Below are positions 8,410-17,552 of a stretch of 64,000 nucleotides of DNA, piece after piece; position 1 is the first letter of the stretch, and each line of letters begins with the position of its first letter. The translations under genes and the position numbers were made by a program. The notes under the pieces are model-generated. The model was not told where the DNA came from. It saw only the letters and a program-made list of their open reading frames with translations, and did no database searches. This stretch comes from Allomuricauda sp. CAU 1633 (GTDB lineage: Bacteria; Bacteroidota; Bacteroidia; Flavobacteriales; Flavobacteriaceae): NCBI RefSeq assembly GCF_017313225.1, contig NZ_JAFLNE010000001.1, forward strand, positions 186,001 to 250,000, read 5' to 3'.

Positions 8410-8449
8410 GGCTGGCGTTTAGGGTATTAAACCCTTATATTCGTCAGCC
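8410..8449. promoter_or_regulatory. Nested inverted repeat spanning the haloperoxidase promoter
   Basis: An outer 8-bp stem (8410-8417 with 8442-8449, one G-T pair) encloses an inner stem AGGGT/ACCCT (8421-8425 with 8431-8435). The sequence TATATTCG at 8436-8443 is a 7/8 -7 box 23 nt before the ATG at 8467. It could be an operator or the terminator-like end of the preceding transcript, though no T-tract follows. Confidence 0.4.
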
Positions 8450-8466
8450 TTAGATTAACGGTACAT

Positions 8467-9936
8467 ATGAAAAGAACAATTTTGTTGCTATTTGTTATAG
8501 CAACCTTACTCAACTGCAAACAAAAAACAGAGCAATCCGCTGATGCAGCCATGGAACCCAAAGGAGCGGACAACATTGCCTACCAATGGAGCCAAATAGC
8601 CATAACCGCTACAGCAAACGATACGGAAATGTTCAAGCCAAGACCTACGATTACCTCTCGCTTCTTGGGTTTGATTTTTGTGTCCGTTTTCGATGCTTGG
8701 TCGCGATATGATGAAAAAGCCATTCCGGTCTATCTTGATGGGGTGGAAAGACGCCCTTCTGACGAGCAGACCCTTAAAAACAAGGAAATTGCCATTAGCT
8801 ATGCCGCCTACAGGGCTATGAACGAATATTATTATTCAGACAAGGAACTCTTTACCAACTTTATGGTAGAGTTGGGCTTAGACCCTGACAATGAATCTTT
8901 GGACCCAACCACGCCAGAGGGGATTGGGAACTTGGCCGCAAAAGCTGTCATTGAGGCTAGAAAAGGTGACGGTGCCAACCAATATGGCGAGGAAGAAGGT
9001 TCCAATGGCGAACCTTACTTTGATTATACCGGCTACGAGCCTGTCAATCCCGTAGATCAAAACAATGACCCCAACCGCTGGCAGCCCAAGTATTTTTCTG
9101 ATGGAAAAGGCGGAAAATTTGCTCCAGGATGTTTAACCCCATTTTGGGACAAGGTAAAACCCGTTTCCATGAAATCAGGCGACCAATTCCGTCCAGGGCC
9201 TCCTCCAAAGATAGGATCTAAGCAATTGGAAGAAGAGGTAAAAGAAGTAATTGAAATGCAGGCTAATCTTACCGATGAGCAAAAAGCATTGGTGGAGTTC
9301 ATGCGGGATGGACCCCAATCCGTGCAACAGGCTGGACACTGGTTAAAATTTGCCCAAGAAGTTTCCATTAGGGACAACCATACCTTGGACCAAGATGTTA
9401 AAATGTTCTTTTACAATCAAGTGGTGGCCATGGATGCGTTCATTGCATCATGGGACAGCAAAATGTATTACGACTTTGCAAGGCCTTTTGCCTTGGTTCA
9501 TGAGTATTACGACCAGCAAAAGATTAAGGCATGGGGTGGTGTAGGTAAAGGAATGATGGAAATGGATGGCAATCAATGGCGCCCTTATTCCCCAGATACT
9601 TTTTTATGCCCTCCTTTCCCAAGTTATACCTCAGGACACAGTACCATTAGCGGTGGGTGTGCCGAGGCCTTAAAACTTTGGACGGGTAGTGATGAGTTTG
9701 GATCGGAAGTAGAGCTTGTTGCAGGTGCAATGACGGAACCTGACAATCTGGGCGATACGGTTACCCTGAAGTTTCCAACGTTTACCAAAACAGCCGAAAT
9801 GGCCGGTATCTCAAGGGTATTAGGTGGGTATCACATTCAATCTGATAATATTGCCGGTTTGGAATTGGGACGCGATGTGGCTCGTGAAGCCTGGAAGTTC
9901 TATAAAAAGCATATAGGAGAAGAAGAACAGATGTAA
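8467..9936 (+). CDS. Vanadium-dependent haloperoxidase family lipoprotein
   Basis: 489 residues with a lipoprotein signal (lipidated Cys at about 17). The C-terminal PAP2/haloperoxidase fold carries all three vanadate-pocket motifs: KX6RP as K332...R339-P340, the SGH triad at 389-391 within PSYTSGHS, and SRX5HX3D as S449-R450...H456...D460. H456 would be the vanadate ligand and H391 the acid-base residue. Vanadium haloperoxidases oxidise halides with peroxide, but related phosphatases share the site, so halide choice and activity are uncertain. A short hairpin terminator follows. Confidence 0.88.
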   Translation: MKRTILLLFVIATLLNCKQKTEQSADAAMEPKGADNIAYQWSQIAITATANDTEMFKPRPTITSRFLGLIFVSVFDAWSRYDEKAIPVYLDGVERRPSDEQTLKNKEIAISYAAYRAMNEYYYSDKELFTNFMVELGLDPDNESLDPTTPEGIGNLAAKAVIEARKGDGANQYGEEEGSNGEPYFDYTGYEPVNPVDQNNDPNRWQPKYFSDGKGGKFAPGCLTPFWDKVKPVSMKSGDQFRPGPPPKIGSKQLEEEVKEVIEMQANLTDEQKALVEFMRDGPQSVQQAGHWLKFAQEVSIRDNHTLDQDVKMFFYNQVVAMDAFIASWDSKMYYDFARPFALVHEYYDQQKIKAWGGVGKGMMEMDGNQWRPYSPDTFLCPPFPSYTSGHSTISGGCAEALKLWTGSDEFGSEVELVAGAMTEPDNLGDTVTLKFPTFTKTAEMAGISRVLGGYHIQSDNIAGLELGRDVAREAWKFYKKHIGEEEQM

Positions 9937-9939
9937 GTC

Positions 9940-11190
9940 TTAGCTGAGATTCAGCTTCTTTTTATAGTGCCTTTTGATGAGTTCGTTTTCCGTTAACGCA
10001 ATGGCCTTTTTCAAGGCAGATTGTTGTGCCTCAGTATGATTTAATTCGTCAAAAAGTTCAGCTTTTATGGCATATAGGAGCCCTTGTCCCTCAAAGTTAT
10101 TCTTTGGTTCAAGGGTTTCTAATTCTACAAGACCTTTTTTGGCGCCATGTACCTTGGCAAAAGGGATGATTCTATTCAGGGCCACCATAGGTGAATAGTA
10201 GAGTTTCAGTTGCACATCGTACAAGTAGAGAATACTTTTCCAATCAGTTTCTGCAAAATTTTTAGCGGTACTATGATAATAGGATCGTGCCGCTTCCAAA
10301 TGATAATCCGATGGCGTGCGATCCAATGTCCCTGCATTTTCCAAATGCCGAATCCCAATGGAAATCAATTCCTGATTGTATTTGGAACGGTCATGGTGTT
10401 CCAAGGTGACCAATTCTCCAGCTTCATCCAATCGGGCATCAAATCTGGACGCATGAAAACACATTAATGCAATGAGGGCATTGAGATTGGGGTGTTTACA
10501 GTATTTATTTTCCTGAAGTAGAAGTGCCAAACGCAAGGCTTCATAACAGATGTCCCTTTTAATGATCTGCGCACCGGAGGTGGCGGCATATCCTTCGGAA
10601 AATAAAAGGTAAATGACCCGTAAAACTTGAAACAATCTTGATTGTAGGCCCATCTGCACCGGAATTTTTAATAGCTGTACTTCTTCCCGAAACTTTTTCT
10701 TGGCCCTGGTAAACGATTTGGCAACAGCATCCTCTTTTTTCAATAAAGCTTCCGCCAATTCTTTATTGCTGAAACCGCCAATCAGTTTTAAACTCAAAAT
10801 AATTTGATATTCCTCAGATAACGTTGGATGACAACAAGCAAATATCATTTTTAATTGACTATCAGAAATAGTCTGGTCCAAAAAAGGGTCCGTGGAATGT
10901 TCAATGGTACTTTTTGGTTGTAGCTCCCCAGCTTCCCGATATTCAACTTTTTTCTCCCGTCGCAATACATCAATCATTCTGTTGCTCGACACACGATACA
11001 ACCACGCTGTAGGATTATCTGGAATGGATTGATATGCCCACACTTGCATAGCCTTAACGAAGGTATCTTGGGTTGCATCCTCAATTTGCTCCAGATATGA
11101 TGTGCCAAATTTATGGGTCAACAGTGCCACCACCTTTCCATATTCCGTTCGGAAAAGATGCTCAATAGCTTTATGATGGTTCTTTGACAT
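9940..11190 (-). CDS. ECF sigma factor of the DGPF-associated (ECF42-like) type
   Basis: 416 residues, much longer than a minimal ECF sigma factor. Residues 1-170 hold sigma-70 region 2 (DATQDTFVKAMQVW, WLYRVSSNRMIDVLRREKK) and region 4 (LSEEYQIILSLKLIGGFSNKELAEAL). The remainder is a helical, TPR-like extension as in COG4941/ECF42 proteins, which in studied members is needed for activity and replaces an anti-sigma factor. ATG 11190 is preferred over a TTG at 11211. CAACTATA (minus TATAGTTG, 11209-11216) is a 7/8 -7 box. The adjacent YCII/DGPF gene is the standard partner. Confidence 0.9.
   Translation of the reverse strand: MSKNHHKAIEHLFRTEYGKVVALLTHKFGTSYLEQIEDATQDTFVKAMQVWAYQSIPDNPTAWLYRVSSNRMIDVLRREKKVEYREAGELQPKSTIEHSTDPFLDQTISDSQLKMIFACCHPTLSEEYQIILSLKLIGGFSNKELAEALLKKEDAVAKSFTRAKKKFREEVQLLKIPVQMGLQSRLFQVLRVIYLLFSEGYAATSGAQIIKRDICYEALRLALLLQENKYCKHPNLNALIALMCFHASRFDARLDEAGELVTLEHHDRSKYNQELISIGIRHLENAGTLDRTPSDYHLEAARSYYHSTAKNFAETDWKSILYLYDVQLKLYYSPMVALNRIIPFAKVHGAKKGLVELETLEPKNNFEGQGLLYAIKAELFDELNHTEAQQSALKKAIALTENELIKRHYKKKLNLS
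9942..9963 (+). terminator. Terminator hairpin between convergent genes
   Basis: AGCTGA (9942-9947), loop GAT and TCAGCT (9951-9956) followed by TCTTTTT. It ends the haloperoxidase transcript and lies within the last codons of the opposing sigma factor gene. Confidence 0.6.
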
Positions 11191-11245
11191 AGCGAAAAAC
11201 AAAAAGCCCAACTATACGTCAGGCCATTTACAATCATTTCAATTT

Positions 11246-11596
11246 TTAGTGTTCCAAGGAAAGGATTTCGCGTACCTCAACAAAAGCCCCCTCATAATCA
11301 AATATGGGACACCCTTTTGAGATTTCAACAGCCTCATCAATGTCCTTCGCCGAAACAATAAGGTAGCCTCCCACCATTTCAGCCCCTTCAATAAAGGGAC
11401 CATTGGTAATCACTTCCCCACGTTTGTGGACCACTTTTCCATCTTTTTCTAAAGGAAGGCCATCCAAAAGCTTTCCATTTTCCTTAAGTCCTCCCATCCA
11501 TTCGCCCCACACCTGCATGTGGGCTTGTTGTTCTTCTTTTGATAATTTGGCATAAGCTTCATCGCCACCCCTGAACAAATACAAAAAATTACTCAT
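11246..11596 (-). CDS. YCII-related (DGPF) domain protein
   Basis: 116 residues of the YCII-related/DGPF family, with the conserved central motif here as TNGPFIEGAEMVGGYLIV. These small dimeric proteins are commonly encoded beside ECF42-type sigma factors; their biochemical role is unclear, and they are thought to belong to the regulon. It lies 55 nt upstream of the sigma factor gene on the same strand. A minus-strand TCACTTTG (11620-11627, 7/8 match) is 23 nt before the ATG at 11596. Confidence 0.88.
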   Translation of the reverse strand: MSNFLYLFRGGDEAYAKLSKEEQQAHMQVWGEWMGGLKENGKLLDGLPLEKDGKVVHKRGEVITNGPFIEGAEMVGGYLIVSAKDIDEAVEISKGCPIFDYEGAFVEVREILSLEH

Positions 11597-11744
11597 TGAT
11601 TTACATTTTTAGGTCCACCCAAAGTGAACGGTTATACATTGTTTTCATCATTAAGACGAAAGATGTAACGCAGATTGGACAAGATTTCTAAATTATTAAA
11701 ATAATTGATTTGTCGTTTAGAGCAAGTTAGGTTATTACTTAGCC

Positions 11745-11830
11745 GACACGAATTGCACGAATATGCACCAACATTCTTGCCTCTTGTATCATAGGTCTTA
11801 TTTCTCTCGTCTTATATCTCTTTTGTCTAC
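11745..11830. repeat. Intergenic degenerate repeat with eight phased heptads
   Basis: Within the longest gene-free stretch (11597-11865), two CACGAAT words at 11748-11762 precede eight consecutive 7-nt units at 11775-11830: TCTTGCC, TCTTGTA, TCATAGG, TCTTATT, TCTCTCG, TCTTATA, TCTCTTT, TGTCTAC. All keep the same phase. I saw no ORF or RNA gene in it. Confidence 0.6.
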
Positions 11831-11865
11831 AAGCGGAGTTTTCAAGTGCTGTAAGGTGCCTCACA

Positions 11866-12939
11866 TCAGAACAATCGCATCTGTCCATTTTTATATTGCT
11901 CATGGAGATCCTTGTTCAAACTAGGGAATTTTTTATCCTTAAAGTATAGCTGTCTTGCCAACTTGGCCATATCGTGGATTTGGGTGGCAATTTTTCCTTC
12001 ACCACGATTGCGAAGTCCAAAACGACTATCATTAATGCTCCCTCCATGGCAATCTTGAATGAGGTGCAAGACCTTTTCGGCCCGGTCGGGCATCGCCTTC
12101 TTAATCCAATCGGTAAAAATCTGGCCAATAGCGCCGTTGAGTCGGACAACAGTAAATCCAAACGAAAGTGCTCCATGCTCCGAGACCGTTTTTGCCAACT
12201 GCAACAATTCATGACTGTTTATACCTGGAATCATGGGAGCCAACATAGCATTGACTGGAATCTTGTTCTCTGAAAGTACCTTAATCGCTTTCAGTCTTTT
12301 TTGAAGGGAAGCCGTACGGGGTTCCAACTTCCGTCTTGTTTTTTCTGATAAAGAAGTGATGGAAATATTCACTCCTACCAATTGATGGGCATTTAACTCT
12401 TTTAAAATATCCAAATCGCGAAGAATAAGAGCATTTTTTGTGATGATGCCCACAGGATGACGATACTTTAAGAAGACTTCCAAACATTTTCGGGTGATTT
12501 CAAACTTCTTTTCTGCAGGTTGATAGCAATCGGTGTTGCCAGAAAGTACAATAGTCTGTGCCTTCCAGTTTTTGTGTTTGATCTTGGCCTCCAATAACTC
12601 TGGTGCCGCCTTCTTTACCAAAATCTTGCGTTCAAAATCCAATCCTGCGCTGTAGCCCCAATATTCATGTGCATTGCGCGCATAGCAATAAATACATCCG
12701 TGTTCACAGCCTTGGTAGGGGTTCATGGAATAGGCCATCCCAACATCTGGGCTATCCACTTTGTTGACAATGGTTTTTGGGAATATGGGTATGTATTGGG
12801 TCTTGTTGTTCTCCGCCTCTTCGCCTTCCAAGCGACAAAATTCCAAAAAATCCTCCCGCATTTCATACACATGCTTTAAAAACTTGTTGGGCGTGTTTTG
12901 CTGTGCTCCCCTGCCTTTGAGAAATTTTTCGGGTTCCAT
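11866..12939 (-). CDS. PA0069/SplB-like radical SAM protein
   Basis: 357 residues. The 4Fe-4S motif CX3CX2C is C78-C82-C85 in YQGCEHGCIYCYARN, the spore-photoproduct-lyase-like form seen in the PA0069 (COG1533) family. The N-terminal RGAQQNTPNKF is also typical of that family. Radical SAM enzymes cleave S-adenosylmethionine to start radical chemistry; the substrate of this group is not established, although DNA repair has been suggested from SplB similarity. A minus-strand TAAATTTG box ends 16 nt before the ATG. Confidence 0.9.
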   Translation of the reverse strand: MEPEKFLKGRGAQQNTPNKFLKHVYEMREDFLEFCRLEGEEAENNKTQYIPIFPKTIVNKVDSPDVGMAYSMNPYQGCEHGCIYCYARNAHEYWGYSAGLDFERKILVKKAAPELLEAKIKHKNWKAQTIVLSGNTDCYQPAEKKFEITRKCLEVFLKYRHPVGIITKNALILRDLDILKELNAHQLVGVNISITSLSEKTRRKLEPRTASLQKRLKAIKVLSENKIPVNAMLAPMIPGINSHELLQLAKTVSEHGALSFGFTVVRLNGAIGQIFTDWIKKAMPDRAEKVLHLIQDCHGGSINDSRFGLRNRGEGKIATQIHDMAKLARQLYFKDKKFPSLNKDLHEQYKNGQMRLF

Positions 12940-12955
12940 AAAATTGGATTTATTC

Positions 12956-12963
12956 CAAATTTA
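12956..12963 (-). promoter_or_regulatory. -7 promoter box for the radical SAM gene
   Basis: TAAATTTG on the minus strand, an exact TAnnTTTG match, 16 nt before the ATG at 12939. Confidence 0.5.
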
Positions 12964-13019
12964 GGGAATATTTCCAATATTCAGATGTGTCAAATTGTAT
13001 TTAACGTTTATGAAAAACT

Positions 13020-14570
13020 TTACTTGAAGTCTACCTTAACCAACTGTTTTTTGCTCCCTCTTTTAGCATAGAAGAGCATGTTGTCCTCTTGCTCGTTCTT
13101 TAAAGGTTTGGATACCATTAAGGGCAATCGGGCTTCTTGTTGGTCAATGATTTTTTCATAATCCATTACCCCGTTTTCATCCAAAGAAATGAGGAAAACG
13201 TTCCGGTTTCGACTCAACCCTTGTTTAAAGATGAGTCGCTCATTATTGATCAATTGTGGATTTTCCGCAGCCGTACAGATGAAGAAATAGGTCTTTCCGT
13301 TTTTGCAATACGAGCTATAGGAAGCATAAGCACCATCACCTTGGGTTACTTCGGTCTTGTTGATGTTTCTGGCCCACTCCATGTTTCCATTGGAGTTCAA
13401 CTTTACACTTACAATATCGTTATGATGATACCGCTCAATTTTTACCCGTTGGCCCGCTCCGGTAACCTCTAGTCCAGAAGTGACAAAATACTCTTCTGCG
13501 TTAAAAAAGATATTTTTCTCTGGAGTAATCTCAACTCCTTTAAAGACCAAATTCTTGATCACCTTATCTTCTTCCCTACCAAATTTGTCTTCCATAAATT
13601 GCTGGGAAAAGGGATTATATTTTCGGGCATTGATTTCCAACGTAGTTGGATTTACATCAAAATAGGCGATGCCATTGTACCGATTATCCTTTCTATCGGC
13701 ATAAAACCCTGCACAGACCAGTCTGTTATCCAAAATGATGGGATATAAGGCTTCCGGATATTTTCCGGGATCCACAAAAGATTGGGTCTTGCTGCCATTT
13801 TGGGAAAGTTTGATCAACTCATATTGAAATTTACGCTCATCTACTTGAAAACGTTTCTTTTTAAAATAGGCTTTCCCTACAATGTAGGCGGTTTGAAGGT
13901 CCCGTGTGATGGCCAAATTCTCAAAAGCGTAATTTTTCTCTTCAATCTCATCCGAAAAGTCGTATTCAAACCGCTTTTTCAATGCAGTATCATACAAATG
14001 GATGATGTGCTTGTTACTTTTTCCTTTTTTATGATGGGTACTGATAATAAATCCGGTTTTGTCCTCATTGAATAAAATCGCTGTGGAGAATCCATTGGAA
14101 AAATTACGGTTGTAATAGTTTTTGCCAACGGGGTCGTTTACTTCTTCGGAAGTAATGGACAACAGCTTTTCAGTCCTAAAATTAAAGGCAATAATAGGGC
14201 TCGTATGCACCCAATATTCATATTGCCCGTAGTCGTAATTGTAATTAAGGAACAACAGGTTTAATTGGCCATTTTTGAGAAAACCATCCACAAAATCCAA
14301 GCCCTTCAACTTGTAGTTATACTCGGAAATCAGTTCTAAATCTTGGTTGTAATGTTCAATAAGGTAGCCTTTGGGTTTTAAAATGAGTCCTTGGTAATAG
14401 GCCCTAACCAAAATATATCCCCCGGTGCCATCTTCATCTATGGTCAAGAGATTTGAATAACGATAGCGATCATGGAATTTTTCGCCAAAATCATAGGAAA
14501 CTGGCATTTTTTGGGCACCCAAAATCATCCCAATAAGAAGGAAGCAAAGTAAAAGTATCTGTTTTTTCAT
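13020..14570 (-). CDS. Secreted protein of unknown function
   Basis: 516 residues with a clear Sec signal peptide (MKKQILLLCFLLIGMILGAQ). The rest is rich in beta-strand-like aromatic and polar alternation (for example YILVRAYYQGLILKPKGYLIEHY) and could be a beta-propeller, but I recognise no family motif, lipobox or T9SS tail. It begins 25 nt after the crotonase stop and is probably at the end of the same minus-strand transcription unit. The metabolic context gives no function. Confidence 0.75.
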   Translation of the reverse strand: MKKQILLLCFLLIGMILGAQKMPVSYDFGEKFHDRYRYSNLLTIDEDGTGGYILVRAYYQGLILKPKGYLIEHYNQDLELISEYNYKLKGLDFVDGFLKNGQLNLLFLNYNYDYGQYEYWVHTSPIIAFNFRTEKLLSITSEEVNDPVGKNYYNRNFSNGFSTAILFNEDKTGFIISTHHKKGKSNKHIIHLYDTALKKRFEYDFSDEIEEKNYAFENLAITRDLQTAYIVGKAYFKKKRFQVDERKFQYELIKLSQNGSKTQSFVDPGKYPEALYPIILDNRLVCAGFYADRKDNRYNGIAYFDVNPTTLEINARKYNPFSQQFMEDKFGREEDKVIKNLVFKGVEITPEKNIFFNAEEYFVTSGLEVTGAGQRVKIERYHHNDIVSVKLNSNGNMEWARNINKTEVTQGDGAYASYSSYCKNGKTYFFICTAAENPQLINNERLIFKQGLSRNRNVFLISLDENGVMDYEKIIDQQEARLPLMVSKPLKNEQEDNMLFYAKRGSKKQLVKVDFK

Positions 14571-14595
14571 TGGTCTGGCTTAGTTAAGCCAATGG

Positions 14596-15378
14596 TTATG
14601 AACCGGGGAAGTTTGCCTTGCGTTTCTCCAAAAAGGCCGACGTTCCTTCCTTGAAATCGTCGGTACCAAAACAATGGCCGAAAGCATCAATCTCCACGGC
14701 ATAGCCATCAGCATCATACTTAAAACCAGCATTTACCGCTTTTATTGCATGTTTTATGGCTACAGCGGAATTATTCGATATCCTGCTCGCTATTTTAACG
14801 CAAAGAGGCAATAATTCCTCTGGGGATGCCACATGGTTCACCAATCCGTAAGCAAAGGCTTTATCCGCATCAATCATGCCTGCAGTCATAATCATTTCCA
14901 TGGCCCTTCCCTTTCCCACAAGCTGGGGCAAGCGCTGGGTACCCCCATATCCGGGGATTACGCCCAAGGATACTTCGGGGAGACCCATTCTGGCATTACT
15001 GCTCGCAACTCGAAAATGACAGGCCATGGCCAATTCCAGTCCTCCGCCAAGAGCAAAACCATTTATAGCAGCAATGACAGGTGTGTTCAGATTTTCAACA
15101 AGGTTAAAGAGGTTTTTGTGACCCATTGCTGATAACTGTCGGCCTTCCTTGACCGAAAAATGCGCAAACTCTGAAATATCTGCTCCAGCCACAAAGGCTT
15201 TTTCTCCACTTCCGGTAATGATAATTACTTTGGTCTCATCGTCCTCATCCAATTCCTTGAAAGCCACATGAAGCTCCTCAATGGTTCGCTTATTGAGGGC
15301 GTTCATTTTCTCAGGTCGATTAATGGTGATGGTGGCAATGTTGTTTTCCTCCTCTATGTAAATGTTTTCGTAGTTCAT
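14596..15378 (-). CDS. Enoyl-CoA hydratase/isomerase family protein (crotonase)
   Basis: 260 residues of the crotonase fold. The oxyanion-hole stretches [11 protein letters not shown] and [15 protein letters not shown] are present, and the two catalytic glutamates of classical enoyl-CoA hydratase are at E115 and E135 ([19 protein letters not shown]), 20 residues apart as in the mammalian enzyme. It most likely hydrates short-chain 2-enoyl-CoA in fatty acid or amino acid breakdown. It lies 19 nt downstream of the histidine kinase gene; the pairing has no obvious functional reason. Confidence 0.92.
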   Translation of the reverse strand: MNYENIYIEEENNIATITINRPEKMNALNKRTIEELHVAFKELDEDDETKVIIITGSGEKAFVAGADISEFAHFSVKEGRQLSAMGHKNLFNLVENLNTPVIAAINGFALGGGLELAMACHFRVASSNARMGLPEVSLGVIPGYGGTQRLPQLVGKGRAMEMIMTAGMIDADKAFAYGLVNHVASPEELLPLCVKIASRISNNSAVAIKHAIKAVNAGFKYDADGYAVEIDAFGHCFGTDDFKEGTSAFLEKRKANFPGS

Positions 15379-15397
15379 GAGCGCTTTTTATGTGCCT

Positions 15398-16876
15398 TTA
15401 TTCTTTTGGAAATCGTATGGTGAATACGGTTCCCTTACCTTCCTTTGAAGTAAAAGTAATGGTTCCTCCATAGTTTTCCACAATGTTTTTTACCATGCCG
15501 AGCCCAAGACCGGTGCCGCTTGATTTTGTAGTGAATTTGGGTTCAAAAACCCTGTGTTTAAACTCATCTGAAATACCAATTCCATTGTCTGCCACCGAAA
15601 TTTTTACCTGCTGCCCTTCAGTGGCCACGGTAACCAAAATCCTGGGAAATTCAACTTCTGGAATGGCCTGGATGGCATTTTTCACCAAGTTTGTTATGAC
15701 CCGAATAAGTTGGGTGCGATCCAATTTGGCAATGATTTCCTCTTCATCAGCAATAAAATGAATGTAATCCTCATTGAAAATCTCCAAGGCCAATTTTACG
15801 ATTTTCACCACATTCAGGGTCTCGTTCTGCTGTGCCGGCATATTGGCAAAACTGGAAAAGGCCGTGGCAATGTTGCTCATGGTATCTATCTGTTGGATCA
15901 AGGTTTTTGAAAACTCATTTACTTTGGATTGGATGGCTGGGTCATTGGGGTCGAACTTACGCTCAAAGCTTTGAACGGTCAACCGCAAAGGGGTCAATGG
16001 GTTTTTGATTTCATGGGCCACTTGTTTTGCCATTTCGCGCCACGCTTGTTCGCGTTCGCTTTTGGCCAGTTTTACAGCGCTTTCCTCAAGTTCATCAATC
16101 ATTCTATTGTAGGAATCAACCAAGTTGCCAATCTCTTCACTGGGATTCTCTATATAGATTTTCTCGTTTTGCAGGTTCAGATTGGTCTGCTTCATCTTAT
16201 CGGAAATAGTTTGCAAGGACCGCGTTATATATTTTGAAATAACGTAAGCCAAAAGAATGGCCGAGAGCAACATCACCAAGTACACCCCTCCCAATCGCAA
16301 TAAAAACTCCTTTAGCTCATGGTTGTTGAAGGAATTGTCCTCAAAATAAGGGAGGTTCATAATGCCAATGGGCTTAAACTTAGGGTCGTTGATATAGGTA
16401 TAGGAAGCTTGATAGTCATCTCCAGCCGCATGTTGTTCCTCCACATACCTTTTTTGCCCACTATCCCTTAAAAAATTAAGCACATTCGCATCCAAACAAT
16501 TGGATATGGAATCGGCCTCAAAGCTGGGCCTAGAACTTTTGATCAGGTTTCCTTCGAGGTCATAGATATTGAAATTTACATTTTGGACATCAGCTATTTT
16601 ATAAATTTCATCCTTAAAGATAAGACCCAAATTATCGGTGTTTACCGGATAGGTAGTCTCCCTAAGCGTATATGAAATACTCTGGATAACCTGTTCCTCT
16701 TTTCGCTCCAACCGGTTTTCATGGTAATCCCTTGCCTGTTCATTGTATTGGTAAATAGTTACTCCGGCAATCAATACCGAAGCAATGACCACCAATAGGA
16801 TCATGGTGAAAAAAATACGGGATCGTAAGGAGAGTTTACTGAGCAATCTTAGCTGATTTGAGATAAAATTACACAA
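15398..16876 (-). CDS. NtrY-like sensor histidine kinase
   Basis: 492 residues. Two transmembrane helices (about 20-40 and 196-216) flank a periplasmic sensor region; a HAMP-like linker follows, then the H-box VAHEIKNPLTPLRL with phosphorylated H288, N-box NLVKNAIQAIP, and G-boxes DNGIGIS and GTGLGLGMVKNI. Only TTG codons (16876 or residue 11) are available before the first helix, since the first ATG falls inside it, so the exact start is unsure. No response regulator gene is next to it. Confidence 0.88.
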   Translation of the reverse strand: MCNFISNQLRLLSKLSLRSRIFFTMILLVVIASVLIAGVTIYQYNEQARDYHENRLERKEEQVIQSISYTLRETTYPVNTDNLGLIFKDEIYKIADVQNVNFNIYDLEGNLIKSSRPSFEADSISNCLDANVLNFLRDSGQKRYVEEQHAAGDDYQASYTYINDPKFKPIGIMNLPYFEDNSFNNHELKEFLLRLGGVYLVMLLSAILLAYVISKYITRSLQTISDKMKQTNLNLQNEKIYIENPSEEIGNLVDSYNRMIDELEESAVKLAKSEREQAWREMAKQVAHEIKNPLTPLRLTVQSFERKFDPNDPAIQSKVNEFSKTLIQQIDTMSNIATAFSSFANMPAQQNETLNVVKIVKLALEIFNEDYIHFIADEEEIIAKLDRTQLIRVITNLVKNAIQAIPEVEFPRILVTVATEGQQVKISVADNGIGISDEFKHRVFEPKFTTKSSGTGLGLGMVKNIVENYGGTITFTSKEGKGTVFTIRFPKE

Positions 16877-16906
16877 TTATCAAGTCAATTAAAGCCCAAG
16901 CACAAA

Positions 16907-16983
16907 TTCAAGTACAAGACTCAAGTTCATCTAAATTTGAATCTTGCTGTGTTGAACTTGATACTTGCTCTTGATACTTGAAC
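16907..16983. repeat. Imperfect inverted repeat built from CTTGA words
   Basis: The right half holds TTGAAC, TTGATAC, TTGCTC, TTGATAC, TTGAAC (16952-16983, alternating 6 and 7 nt). The left half (16907-16929) carries CAAG-based reverse complements, so the transcript could form a long imperfect hairpin between the hemJ-like and kinase genes. Confidence 0.55.
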
Positions 16984-16987
16984 TTTT

Positions 16988-17533
16988 TTAAGCATCCGGA
17001 TTCTTATCCTGTATGCGCTTGTACAGCCGAATACCGAGCATCAATAAAATGGCCAAAACCACAATGCCGATGACGCCATAGATCCAATTGAACGCATTTT
17101 TAAGGACCACCAAAAACACCACGGCAAATAGAATCAATGTGGCCACTTCGTTCCAAATCCGCATAAATCGCGAAGTGTAGTTGACCTCATCGCGTTGCAA
17201 TTGTTTGAATATTTGGTGACACTTAAAATGATACCCAAACAAAAGCACCACAAAAGCGAGTTTAACGTGCATCCAAGGTTGTTGCAGCCACCCTGACATC
17301 AAAACCAACAGCCATATCGCAAAGACCGTGCACAAAATCGCCGAGGGCCAAGTGATAATGTACCACAACCGTTTGGTCATCAATTTCAACTGATCGCTCA
17401 AGATTTCTTTGTCGGGCGATGGTTTTTGCATGGCCTCAATATGGTAAATGAACAGTCTGGGAATGTAAAACAGGCCCGCAAACCAGGTCACCACAAAAAT
17501 CAAGTGTAACGATTTGATATATGCGTACAACAA
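16988..17533 (-). CDS. hemJ: HemJ/CopD family protein, probable protoporphyrinogen IX oxidase
   Basis: 181-residue membrane protein with about four or five helices. The N-terminal SLHLIFVVTWFAGLFYIPRLFIYH is typical of the HemJ (UPF0093) family, which carries out the penultimate heme step in bacteria lacking HemG and HemY. The heme genes elsewhere in the window support this. The start is TTG (17533 or 17530): an in-frame TAG lies three codons upstream and no ATG is available. It starts 19 nt after the Asp-box protein stop. Assignment is by family, not proven activity. Confidence 0.85.
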   Translation of the reverse strand: MLYAYIKSLHLIFVVTWFAGLFYIPRLFIYHIEAMQKPSPDKEILSDQLKLMTKRLWYIITWPSAILCTVFAIWLLVLMSGWLQQPWMHVKLAFVVLLFGYHFKCHQIFKQLQRDEVNYTSRFMRIWNEVATLILFAVVFLVVLKNAFNWIYGVIGIVVLAILLMLGIRLYKRIQDKNPDA

Positions 17534-17552
17534 TCTACTCTATTTTTAAATG

